64,000 nucleotides of DNA from Phlebopus portentosus. Lineage: Eukaryota > Basidiomycota > Agaricomycetes > Boletales > Boletinellaceae. Under the pieces are notes generated by a model that saw nothing but the letters and a program-made list of their open reading frames with translations, was not told where the DNA came from and made no database searches. Shown here piece by piece: positions 1 through 10,313 of the stretch (position 1 is its first letter; every line of letters begins with the position of its first letter). Location: contig JAYXKI010000017.1 in assembly GCA_037892935.1 (NCBI GenBank), positions 1 through 64,000 of the forward strand, read 5' to 3'. Both the position numbers and the translations under genes were made by a program.

Positions 1-1858
1 CAGCGCCCGAAGTTTTGCTCGATCTCTTCCAGCGCTGTGGCTTGAACGACTCAGGCTCTGGGAAAGACTGAGCGTTATAGCCTTTATAGGTCAAGATGAA
101 TAAAAAGGACTAAATGGCTTTTGCACGGGAAAACGATCGACGACGTACACATCCCAACCATGTCGAGAATAAGTGGGGTTCCTTTCTTGAGAGGAACAGC
201 TTCCTTCACGTCTGGCTTCTCCCTTCGCGAAAGATGTAGAGTTGTGTCCTTCGAAGCGATTTCTGCTAACAGATATGCGGCGGCTAAGAGACCACAGAAC
301 ATGTTATTTTTAAAATTAACCCCCCCCCAAGAGCAAACGGCTTACGATACATTCGGATTCCTTCGTGGATACAGGCAAGGACACCGTCGAGATGATCAAA
401 ATCGTCGAAGATCTATAGAAATTTCAACTATGAGACAGCGCATGCAAAGTTATACTTGATACTCACGGGCTCACGTCTGCCAATCGTTTCAATGATCGAC
501 TTATATACCCACTCTTGTTCATCCGGGTTCAGTGCTAACAGACCGAGAGTAGCCGCGAGAGAGTTTGCCGTGGTTTCTGTAGTTTTACGAATTAGAATGG
601 AAGTCGTTACAGAATACATGTAACTCACCGTGTCCAGCAAACGTCTAATTAATAGACAGTTAATGGGTAATCCCACAGTAACGTAGAGCGAACTTACAAA
701 AGCGAAACAATTTCCAATTATCTCTCTGTCTGAGAGGCTATTCTTTCCTTCAGTAAGGCGAGCATTTACCAATCTCCCAAAAATGCTGTTCAGACTGATC
801 GATAAATCGGCTCCGTCTCCCTCCATAGCTCGCAATTTGAGCAACTCCATTTCGCGCTCGGCGATGCGCTCCTGCATAAACTCCTCGAAGCAATCGTACG
901 CCTCGTCGATCTGTTTCAACTTTTCAATTCCAAGAGAATATGCCCATCTGGGGATTATGCCTCGCTCCATGATGTACGTTGCGACGTCGAAAATCATTCT
1001 TTGAGCAGATAGTTTTCCGTTGTCGTCTCTGGGTGGTTCATGCCAAGAAATGGGAATCCCAAATCCCACAACAGCAATCAGGAACAGCGCCAACTACTGG
1101 AATGTCAGCTTCACCTGCACGTTAGAAAGAAAGTTCGAACCTTATGAGTAGACTTATTGATGTCTATTGAAGGAGTTTCGTCGACATCCTTCCAACCTTC
1201 TTTGTCGAGCATGTCCCTATAGACGCTAACTGTAGTGTCCCAGACATTCCGATATGTGGAATGGCTGAAGGATGGTGCAGTGATGCGCCTGTGTCTCTTC
1301 CAAGTGTCTCCTATCGTCGTTACCACATTGTCGCCAAAAATTCTATCCTTTGTTTTAGCATAGAAGAAATTTCGAGACAGAATCCACCTACTCAAGGATA
1401 GTATTAGGGGCCTTGTGAAAATCGCTGTTTAGGCTCAGACTCTGATAGAATGCGTCCAAATTTGAGCTCATGACGAGCTCACGGCCAATCAAAGTGGGAA
1501 CCAGGACCAGAGTATTGAGTGGAGCATCTTTGTATACTGTCGAAGGTATCAGCACATTCAATCGAGGTTCGAGTGATGGTTCACATACATGTATGTCGTT
1601 CGCTCCAGTGAAATCCAAGAACGCGATAGAACCGCGACTTAGGGAGGATCGCTCCGAGAAGCGATAGACCAGGAAACACGGAGAGTTGCAGAGGGACATA
1701 GCGCGCAAAGGTCTATATAAGGCAATGAAATCGACCGTATGAGGGCTGAACATATTTAACCAACGTGTGGCTAGGCATACCCTCGCAGCAGTCAGTAAGA
1801 AATGCGCTCGTTTGACGATGTACAAAGCAAGCAGGATTTTTCCAAGGAGGAGCAGCAT
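1..1858 (-). CDS. Cytochrome P450 monooxygenase, 3' end cut by window edge
   Basis: Heme-thiolate monooxygenase, probably ER-anchored. The start at 1858 opens a hydrophobic N-terminal segment (MLLLLGKILLALYIV). Further on come a C-helix region with GDTWKRHRR (about 1310-1340), an oxygen-binding I-helix AGHETTANSL that only forms when the 16-nt exon 629-644 is spliced in, a K-helix ExxR (EGIRMY, about 375-395), and a PERF-like segment FPEPESFKPQRW at 10-50. The heme-cysteine loop lies beyond position 1. Introns are about 45-75 bp with GT..AG ends. The run of Cs near 321-329 is inside an intron, so it does not break the frame. I see no disabling mutation, although splice sites near 1390 and 1560 are unsettled. 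The class resembles basidiomycete CYP families; the substrate is unknown. Partial relatives at 6425-6760 and 7200-8170 are decayed. Confidence 0.85.
629..644 (-). other. 16-nt micro-exon encoding the P450 oxygen-binding motif
   Basis: On the minus strand an acceptor (attag) precedes 16 bases that are followed by gtgagt. Splicing them between the upstream exon ending in CFAF and the downstream exon starting in ETTANSL creates the canonical AGHETT I-helix motif. Skipping it loses the motif. This is direct splice reading from sequence, not transcript data. Confidence 0.75.
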
Positions 1859-2713
1859 GGTGGTTGGGAGCCAAAGAAGCGCCTGTTGCTGGTATCATTG
1901 TCAGCGTGAGACCACGTAGGAAGTGAGAATAAAATGAGATTTGGGGAATTCGTGAGAAACACATACATGTGATCTTCCCAATATGGTAGACGCAAATCAG
2001 ATTGAGTCGGAGCGCAAAAAGATCCGATGATTTCTTTACTGCTGATCGGCAACCTTTTTGGACGGCGTTTTCAACTCTCCTTCTCACCGAAAACAACGTC
2101 GGCAACATTCAAGTTTTCGCCCTGACGCAGTGGCGGCTTGCATTTCACTGCGCATTCAAGGCGACCAGTCTCATTAGTGTTATCGTATGTCTGTTGTAAG
2201 ATCACCGGACTTCCTGTTGAACGGCTGTTCCTCAGCATGAGAGTCGACAGAATTAGACCTGATACATCTCCATCGTGTGCAGTGTTTTACCGTTGCATCC
2301 TCCGTCATTCGCTCTCCGGAGATCAGTGGAAGAAGTTCCATCATTACTGCTTGCGCTAGCGGACCCTGATATTGCATATCTATGAATCTGGGAAGAATGT
2401 GCATGACCTATTGGCATCCTCGATGATGTCTGATGCACATGCTGTTAGCTCGAAGAAATCTACCTATCGACATATGTCGCTTGAGATCAACCTTTACGTG
2501 TGTTGGCTGTTGTTCAGGGAGTCTACATCAAATCAATCGTGCTCATCCAATGGAAGCTTGACCAGATCCCAAGGCTTGACGAAAAACATCGTCTGACCTA
2601 AGTACCGCCCCAAACCGGTGTGTTTCTCTGCACAGCCGAGCTACTTAATACGCCAGAGTCCAAGTGCAACAAGACTGCTTTAGATCTTCCCTTCCTTCCT
2701 CTCCTCGTCCGGA

Positions 2714-4426
2714 TGAGTGCCGATGCAACTCAAGCTCTTGTCCAATCTATCTCTGACTCCTATACCTTCAATGTAAGCTACGTTCACTCTCTGATTGCTA
2801 CATCTTCTGAGTCGCTTCTAGTTGGTGTTAGGTGCGTTTGAGAATCTGTAAGGCAAAATATCGTACGTTACAACCTTTCCCAGTCGGATCCCTGTTCTTG
2901 ATCCTATATGACAATATCATATGCTTTCCTGCGTGAGTTGTAAAATGATCTCAAAGCAACTGAATACCGACACTTCGATCACGGCCAATGATTTGTCCAG
3001 GGAGGTCGGTATTTTTGGATAGGAGACTGCTCATCGCATAACAACTAATAGTTTAAGCTAAACATTAGTTTCGACTTGTTTGGGTGCGCCGTTTGTTCTC
3101 TCGACTTTCAGGTTTGGCCATTGAAGTCAGAAAATTAACAGAAAAGCAAGTGGACGCCAGGAAAATTCTTGTATATTGGATGCAGATACATTACACCGTT
3201 ATGCTTGTTACCATTCATACCCTGTAAGTTCACTGCTTTCACATCTTGGATGGAAGTTTTATCATGATTTTACATCCACAGTGCGAATGAAAACAGATTG
3301 TTCAGCCTCTGTGAGTGAAACGCGAGCGAGATTGTGTGGATATTAACAAGTCCGTAGGCAAACAGAGTGTGGCTCTATGCTCTAGATTGGTCTGATGTTT
3401 TGCTCACTGTGTTGATTTGTCTCTACTCATGCGTAATTAGCAGCCTGTCTATCATAAGCATCCTTTGCCCGCAAAGTCCAGTTCTAGTTTATAATTCTGA
3501 TGAATACAAACTTACGGTCTTGTATTTTCAGTTTTGATGTGTTTTCGTACCTATGTCCTTTACCGCTCCAAGAAGACCATCAAATGGTTCATTATTCTGC
3601 TTTACATCGTAAGTCGTGCTTTATCTGCAGATATAGCTCGTTACAGATACTACTGTAAAGGTCGAAGCGACGACACTAATTACTATGCTTTGCCTCATTA
3701 TAAAAGGGGTATCATGTGAGTCTTGTTTTCCGGATCCGATTATGGAGCTCATGTTAGTCTTCTTAGTCCTGGAATTACCAATGTGGGTTTACTCCTGCCG
3801 GAAGGGTGCTTGAATTGACGTCTGATTCAAGTAAAGGAACTCCCTGCATTTTCTCCATCTCCGCAGCACCTCAGGGGCCGAATTTAGCCATGCTTTGCGC
3901 AGCGCTTGTATTCGAGAGTACCCTCTGGTTTATGTCCCTATCCAGACTGCTCCCGTTGGGTCTGTTCTCATTTTTATTCATATTCATCATGTACTGAAAT
4001 GCTGTTCACCTACCAATCAGTTTTGTCCGGTCAACGAAGCATGGTTCTCCTTCTCTTTCGCGATGGTGAGACCGCTTCACACAAATTTCCTGCTCAGCAT
4101 GAAGGAGTCCTCACATTTCGTAATATACAGGGATGTTATACTTTACTGTCGTCACTCTGTGAGCTCTGAAACGACGTAAAAATAGTCTGATGTTGATCAC
4201 TTGCAGCTTGTGTCTTCCCGAGGTTATTCTGTATGCGTTGTTGCCCAAATCACGGCTCACTATCGCAACTATGGTCGAGCCCATTATGTTGGCCTTCTCT
4301 ACCATGCTGTCCAGCCGTCTCATTCTTAACCTCAGAGCACACAATTCCGGAGAAGCCGACGGGGAAACTCAATATATATCGATGGGAGACCTTCAAGCCA
4401 GGGCAGGGAGCGGCAGACATTCTTAG
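2714..4426 (+). CDS. Seven-helix membrane protein, DUF6533-type (integrity uncertain)
   Basis: Basidiomycete seven-transmembrane family of unknown function. The start MSADATQALVQSISDSYTFN is followed by a good donor (gtaagc at 2774). Later pieces match the family order: SLFLILYDNIICFP (first loop), KWTPGKFLYIGCRYITP, FRTYVLYRSKKTIKW, an FLLSMKESS..YRDVILYC segment, and the typical final helix plus LSSRLILNLRAHN tail. Frames change between pieces, as expected for many short introns, but I could not find phase-consistent splices around 2850-3180, so it may be decaying. Relatives lie at 48163-49962 and 50500-51236 in this window. The tail ends GDLQARAGSGRHS before a stop near 4424. Confidence 0.5.
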
Positions 4427-4904
4427 CCTAACCAATTACACTATCACCGCGCGCTTCGTGTATAGCAGGGAATCATGCCAGATATATATCTGTAAAAGTA
4501 GTTACGTCGCCACATGTCATTACGTTTATCTGTGGATAATTTATTCAGAGTTATATATAGGGATATTCGACGAGCTACGGTCTTAGGGAGGCAATTCGCA
4601 TGCTCGATAGTGTAAAACACATCGGCTTTCGCCGGATATCTCTGCATAGTATGAGATGCTCGTCGATAATCAATCATTTTCTAGTTGCTAGCGCATGTAG
4701 ATGAACAGTAATATCCAAGAAAACACGTGCTAACTACATTTACGCACAACGAAATGGTCGCAACTGATGGTGGCATCTCACACATCTGACCTCTGGAGGG
4801 TCGCGAATGGAAGAAGTTTCAGTAAAGGAATGAGGATCGATACAATGTACGGCATGTCGATGCTGTCGCAAAGGTTGCGCTGGTGAATACATGCCAAGTG
4901 TGGA

Positions 4905-5510
4905 CTCACTGTAAGAGCGACGTCGCTTCCACAGTATTATATGACTCTTATACGAAAGAATCGAATGCTACATCGTCCATGCAAGTAGACAAGAAAGAAT
5001 AGTCCAGTAGTATCATTTGATAAATATACCACACTGCTCCAAATCCTCGCTGGATGCACGTCTTGTCTGTATTCGTGTAATACCAATTAGAATCAAAAAT
5101 CTTCAAATGCTGAGAAAGGGTTACCTACTTGATGACCTGCCCAGCTCGACGCTGCCGTCCTGGAGCACCCCGTAATAATCTCTCAAGCCCGGGCATAGGG
5201 GCTTAGGATATGATTTCGTCCCTTCGCGCCGCTCGGCATGAGATTGGGAACTTAAGGCGTGATGAGGTGCAGCTTTGATGTGAAGTACCAGTGGCAGAGG
5301 AAAGCGATGCGCGAGAGCATATATGCATGGCGGCAAGGATGAGTCGTCGGATGGAGATGAAAGTTTTTTCAAGGATAAGGACACGAATCTGTGGGACAGA
5401 AAACAAGTTGGTGAACTGTCGATGGCGCCTGGGCTGAGTCCCACTTCTGAGGGGTTTCGGCTTGCTCAGTCGGTCGCGACGGCACCGTCAACGGGTTGAT
5501 AATATTACTG
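4905..5510 (-). pseudogene. Decayed Bem46-type alpha/beta hydrolase fragment
   Basis: The segment is collinear with the 3' half of the intact hydrolase at 8294-9742, including the non-coding tail after the stop. The nucleophile elbow that reads GQSIGG in the intact gene has become QPVDGA here, so the catalytic serine codon is now proline. A few codons later a leucine codon is TGA. The downstream helix RVLILEKTFISI is still recognisable, but the acid region is frameshifted. The N-terminal half carrying HGNGGN is absent. It is the 3' end of the older copy of a P450 + hydrolase module. Confidence 0.8.
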
Positions 5511-6424
5511 TAATGCTCGAACATATGGCTTGGTAAACTCCGATAATTTTCGGCCTCGGTGTTCAAATGCTGGAAATACCCATGTATATTGCCGTCTTTA
5601 TCGTTTGGAGCTTCGCGATGCAGCTCACATGCCAGCTTAGAGGAGACAGCATTCCACGCTCAAGACACCCGCAGAACGAGGGGTGATGTTGACCTTTCGG
5701 ACATACTGGATCAGCATGATCACCCTCTGCAAAGGGTCGCACGCGAGTAGTATCGTTGCGTAGTCAGGTCATCCGTTGGATCTATCCCATTCTCTGTTTT
5801 CTCTTGACTCCTGTCGACTATGCGTATCTCCGGCTGACTCAAGGCAATACGTGCATGCAATATCTGACTTCGCCCCCCACTTGCAAGTTTTAGGATCAAA
5901 CTCTTCGTGCTCGTTTACAGAGAACATTCCATGGATCGCGAACTATGAGCTTGCGCGACGATGACGAATGCGGGTGTTTCCTCTGAAGCCTTACCAATGG
6001 TGCATTAAATGGTCGTAGACACATGAGCAGGGTAATCAGAGGGAGCGTAGAGCAGTTGCGTTTTCTAACAGTTCCACATCCTCAATAAGGCTCCGTGTTT
6101 CATAAACTAGCACTTACAACTTTAAAATCTGCTCTGTCGGTTTGCATTGATTTCCCGGCCCTGCCTTTCCAGGTCTGCTCTCTCTTTCAAGCACTTCAAT
6201 ATATTGGCCGATGTCGAAGGACTGAACCTCATAGGGTTCATATTCAAGTCGGTATATTCAAATAATGATGAATTCTGTAGAAATCATATCATTAGATGGG
6301 TTGCACTCCAAAGTGTAGATCCCAACCATAAATGTGAATACTTTGTCTATGTACTCGAAGGACAATGGTATTGCTCACCATCCCTCATAACTCTAACTTG
6401 TGGGGTCGCCGCCATCGTGAGGTC

Positions 6425-6760
6425 GGTTTGAGCTCATAACGAGAGCACGACCAGCCAAAGCAGGGAGCATTCTCAAATGTGTCAGAACGTTTAATTCGCG
6501 TTCGAGTGATTATCGCTCTCTCCAGTGAAGCAAGAGTACGACAGTGCCGCTACTTTGGGAGGATTGCTCTGAAAAGCGATTAAGAAGGGAACACTGGAAG
6601 CTGTATCGGAAGATAGGGCGAAAACCTCTACATAAGGCAATGAAATCAATGTTAGATGAGGGAACATCATTTTCAAACGCCCACCCAGATGGGCATACCA
6701 CTCTCGCATTCAGCAAGAACTGTGCCCACTTAACAATGCACAAAAAGCAGGACCTTCAGT
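6425..6760 (-). pseudogene. P450 N-terminal exon remnant
   Basis: The stretch aligns base by base with 1458-1835, the first exon region of the left-edge P450. Shared pieces include the segment read as IDFIALCRG (VDFIALYRP in the parent) and RFSEQSSQSSG (RFSERSSLSRG). Deletions and frame changes prevent a continuous product, and no C-helix, I-helix or heme region follows on its 3' side. It is a dead fragment of a third P450 copy. Confidence 0.7.
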
Positions 6761-7199
6761 AACGTGGTCGCTGAAAGTTATGTAAAGAAGCATCTGCTGT
6801 AGTGACGACAAAAAAAAGCCGTGAGAAAGATGCTCACATGTGATCTTCTAAACATAGTATAATCACAGCAGGCAAGCAAGGCTGGACGCGTGTGAGAAAT
6901 AACAATAGATATTACTGTAATATTGAGTAAAGCAAATGCGAAGTAAAGTGATCTTCAGACAGACTTACAATTTTCAACCATGTCAACTAAAATATATTCT
7001 TTCACGTTAGTCCCGGGATGCTTCCGTAGAGTAATAAGCAGCAGCCTCTCCAAGTGTCAGAATTTCAATGCGCGGAATTTTATAGCACATACAGATTCCT
7101 TCATAGAAGCATGCTAAGACACCCTCGAGTTGAATAGAATTGTCAAAGCACTATATAAATGTCACTGTGCCAGTGATGACGAATGCTCGTACATGAGAT

Positions 7200-8170
7200 C
7201 AGAACTTACAGACTTACAATAACGGACGGTCTCGACAATGGAGTTGTATACCCGATATTCTTCCCCTTCTGGGTACAAAGTTAGTAAATCAAGAATGGCT
7301 GCAAGAGAGTTTGGTGTCCTTCCCCTTCCTACGATTTCTTGTACGTTTTAATCTCCTCGAGACAGAATGTAACTCACCAAGCCCAGCAAACATCTGAAAT
7401 CTCAATTACCAAACAAAAGACTCAGCATCAGGGTAAGTACTTGTAAAGATAAAATAGTGTCTCTATTCAAGACGCTTTCTTACTTTTAGTCAAGCGAGCA
7501 GTGACCAGCCTTCCAATGATACTACTGGAGGTTTCTGGCAATTCAGTCTTGTTACCTTCAACAGTTCACAAGGTGGGTAGCTGGGGTTCACTCTCGGAGA
7601 CGTTGCGCTCCTGGAACCAATTGTACGCTCCATCAATCTCGTCCAACTCTTCAATCTCAAGTGAATGTATGAAATAATGATATCCCATTTGCCGATGTGC
7701 GGTGAGACATCAAGGGTCATTCTCTGTACCAAAGCTTCCTCTTACTGCCCAGGGTTGTGGAGATACCGAAACAACGATAGTTACAAGGAACAAGGACAAC
7801 TTCACACATTTCAGCCTGACAAGAGTCCACAGCGGACGAGAATCACTTACTTTGTACAAAACTTTATTGATACCTGTAAGGGAGTTTCATCTACATTCTT
7901 CCATCATTCTATGATCAAAGTATCCGTGTAAAAGCGAAAGGTGGTGATCTGATTCATGAAGGAGGGTACAGTGAAGCGTCGACGCCTTCCCTGCGCTTCT
8001 CTTTTCATGGTCACATCGTCTCCAAACATTCTAACAGCTTTAACAGCGAAGATCCTAAAATTACGGCACGATAGCATGCTTACTCGGGTGTTAACTGCTG
8101 TCCGGGCAAAGACTTTGATAGAGCACATCCGCGTTTGAGCTCTTGGTAGTCTTGTATCCGTCAAGTGTTC
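7200..8170 (-). pseudogene. Decayed cytochrome P450 (C-helix to I-helix remnant)
   Basis: From the 5' side it shows a C-helix relic VRMFGDDV..GRRRRFTVPSF (parent IFGDNVV..WKRHRRITAPSF) and, near 7230-7320, RTPNSLAAILDLLTLYPEG..YNSIVETV, matching the parent's ETTANSLAATLGLLALNPDE. The micro-exon equivalent near 7380 reads AGL instead of AGHE, destroying the oxygen-binding motif. In-frame stops and indels separate the pieces and no heme region follows. It lies directly downstream (in its own sense) of the intact hydrolase, the same order as the left-hand P450 and its neighbour. Confidence 0.75.
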
Positions 8171-8293
8171 AGACCAAGACGATCCTGTCTAAAGGGGAAT
8201 CCTTGCAATGCTTGACGCCAAACCAAATCAAAATTTGAAACGCCGCCGCAACCACAGTATTATATCACTTGTAATTGAAAAAAATCGTATGCC

Positions 8294-9742
8294 TCAAGAT
8301 GATGGTAATGAAAAGTTCAGCAGTATCGTTCGATAAACGTTGCCACACTGCTCCAATACCCCCGCTGGATGCAAGTATCGTCTATGTTCATAGTCATCAA
8401 TCAAAATGTTAGGCTCTTCGAAAGACCAGGGAATAGGCCACGTACTATGCGTGCCGTCAGGGAAGCCGATAAGCTGCCCAGCTCTACGTTGTCGACCTGG
8501 ACCATCGCGTAACAGCCTCTCGAGTTCGAGCATGTGCGCTTGCGGGACGACCTCGTCCCGCGCACCGCTCAGCATGAGGGTAGGAATTTCTTGAGGGATA
8601 AGGTGCACCTTTGACGCGGAATCCCACTTCTGGTGGCAGAGAAAGGCGACACGCGCAAGCATGGGCATGGCGCTAGGGATGAGTCTTGGGATGGAGAGGA
8701 AGGTGTTTTCGAGGATAAGGGCGCGAATCTGTCGAGATTTAGGATAGATTGAAGTGCGTTGGTAATCCACTCCTAGTATATTTAGACTGAGAACTTACTT
8801 TTGAAGGATTTCGGCTTGCCAAGTCGATCGCGACGGCACCACCAATGGATTGCCCATATAAGACCTTCATGAATGGCGGTTAGATTCAAAAAGCTAAACA
8901 CAAAGTAAGTGCCAGACGTACGATATTTGTTCTTGACAGAACTGGATGTAGTGTTAAGTAATCCAATGAGGTTTGGGCATCCATTCGGATGCCTTGGAAC
9001 GGGCATAAACATACGGACTTCAGTCGAAATTTATCGAGCCTTCGTACCTTTCTCGGATGGAGATCCTTCCGATAAGCCATACCTATGATGGACAAAACCT
9101 GTCAGCGCTGATCGTTCAACAGTGGATTTAAAGCACGAACCCGCGATATGATAGCATGAACACGTTACACCTCATCTCAACGTAGAACATCTTTGCAAGA
9201 GGTATACGATGCCCGAAGTTTCCTCCATTGCCATGAAACATCACCACTGTTGGACGCGTTGCGCCGTACTGTTTGATTCTCTTAGGATCGAAGGAAAACT
9301 TGTTTTGAAGAACACGCACCTCGTCGTCCGACATGCCACTTGAACCCTTTCCCGACAGAACAACAGACTCTCCTTGCGTAATGTCTTTTTTCTGCACCAT
9401 TAAGTACGCGCGTACTTTTACATGGTCAGGCGTCTCGAGTACAAGCTCTTCGTAAGGAAGACCAAATGCTGATGGTACAGGAACCTCTTGTGAAACCAAA
9501 CGTTCAAACGTGAGCATGCAACGCGCGGCGCGCGACAAACCCGGACGCACCTGTCCGCGAACCAGGTGGAAACGAAGAGGGGTAAATCAAGTAGTTCTGA
9601 CCATAATATAGTAGTCCAAGACCTTGTTGAAGCATTAGATGAAGGCTGATTAATATGCGGAGAAGAACGAAGGGCTAAAATGTGAGCGCACTGAGTGTTG
9701 TGAACCCGACCGCACTCGCGAAAGCACCCTGTCGGTGACCAT
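8294..9742 (-). CDS. BEM46: Bem46/ABHD13-type alpha/beta hydrolase
   Basis: Membrane-anchored serine hydrolase of the Bem46/ABHD13 family; the substrate in fungi is not established. The N-terminal hydrophobic helix continues into YYGQNYLIYPSSFPPGSR, the family signature. A 59 bp intron (about 9493-9551, gtgcgt..acaag) joins it to VPVPSAFGLPYEEL. The oxyanion motif HGNGGN, nucleophile elbow YGQSIGGAVAIDLAS, acid loop GARDEVVP and histidine FPDGTHSTW are all present, so the triad is intact. The start at 9742 is tentative: the first exon would be nine codons followed by a 41 bp intron. A dead partial copy sits at 4905-5510. The P450 remnant immediately 3' suggests an ancestral P450 + hydrolase pair. 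Confidence 0.85.
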
Positions 9743-10313
9743 GACAATCCACAATTAGCCGAGAATAAGAATGAAGAGAATGCCCTATTTAGTTACTTTG
9801 GCGACTGACTCGATCGATGGATATGAACTCGACATGCAGGAGAGGAAAGGAGGTCGGATTGCGGACGAGATGGTATTATTTGAAGAAGAAACAGCTGCTG
9901 AAGACGCGCTTACCCGTGATCGCCACCCGGCCGTCTTCCAACTTTTCCTTTAGAGACCTGGATGCACTTTCTCATCACCGGCAACCATTTGGCATCAGCC
10001 GAACTTATTGTTTGAAATCCGAGCTGTTGATCATGATGACACTGCGCTGCGCCTTTTGTTTATCCTCTCAAGAGCCTCTTTTTGAGAAGACATGCTCAAC
10101 TCCCAGTCCAGTATTCAGTCCATCAATGGTACGCACGTTCAGTAAATTTGGGAATATTGTCGTAGAGTGACATGGAACGTTTTGTCTATGTACAAGGTGG
10201 TGAAAAGAACTTGACGCGTCGACAAAAAGAATCGATGCAAATTCTAATGAAGGCATTAGCGGACTTCTTACACGAAGGTGCGATTCTTCATCCCTAATCT
10301 TGGAAGAAGAATT
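9743..10313. other. Intergenic, no confident gene
   Basis: The divergent interval between the hydrolase and the membrane protein gene. Short open stretches exist on the plus strand, including one starting MERFVYVQGGEKNLTRRQ at 10173, but none shows splice-linked continuation or a recognisable domain. It may hold the 5' exon of the next gene. Confidence 0.4.

Noticed and set aside
321..329. Poly-C run suspected to be a frameshift in the P450
   Set aside because: It falls inside an intron between the EGIRMY exon and the AAYLLAEI exon.
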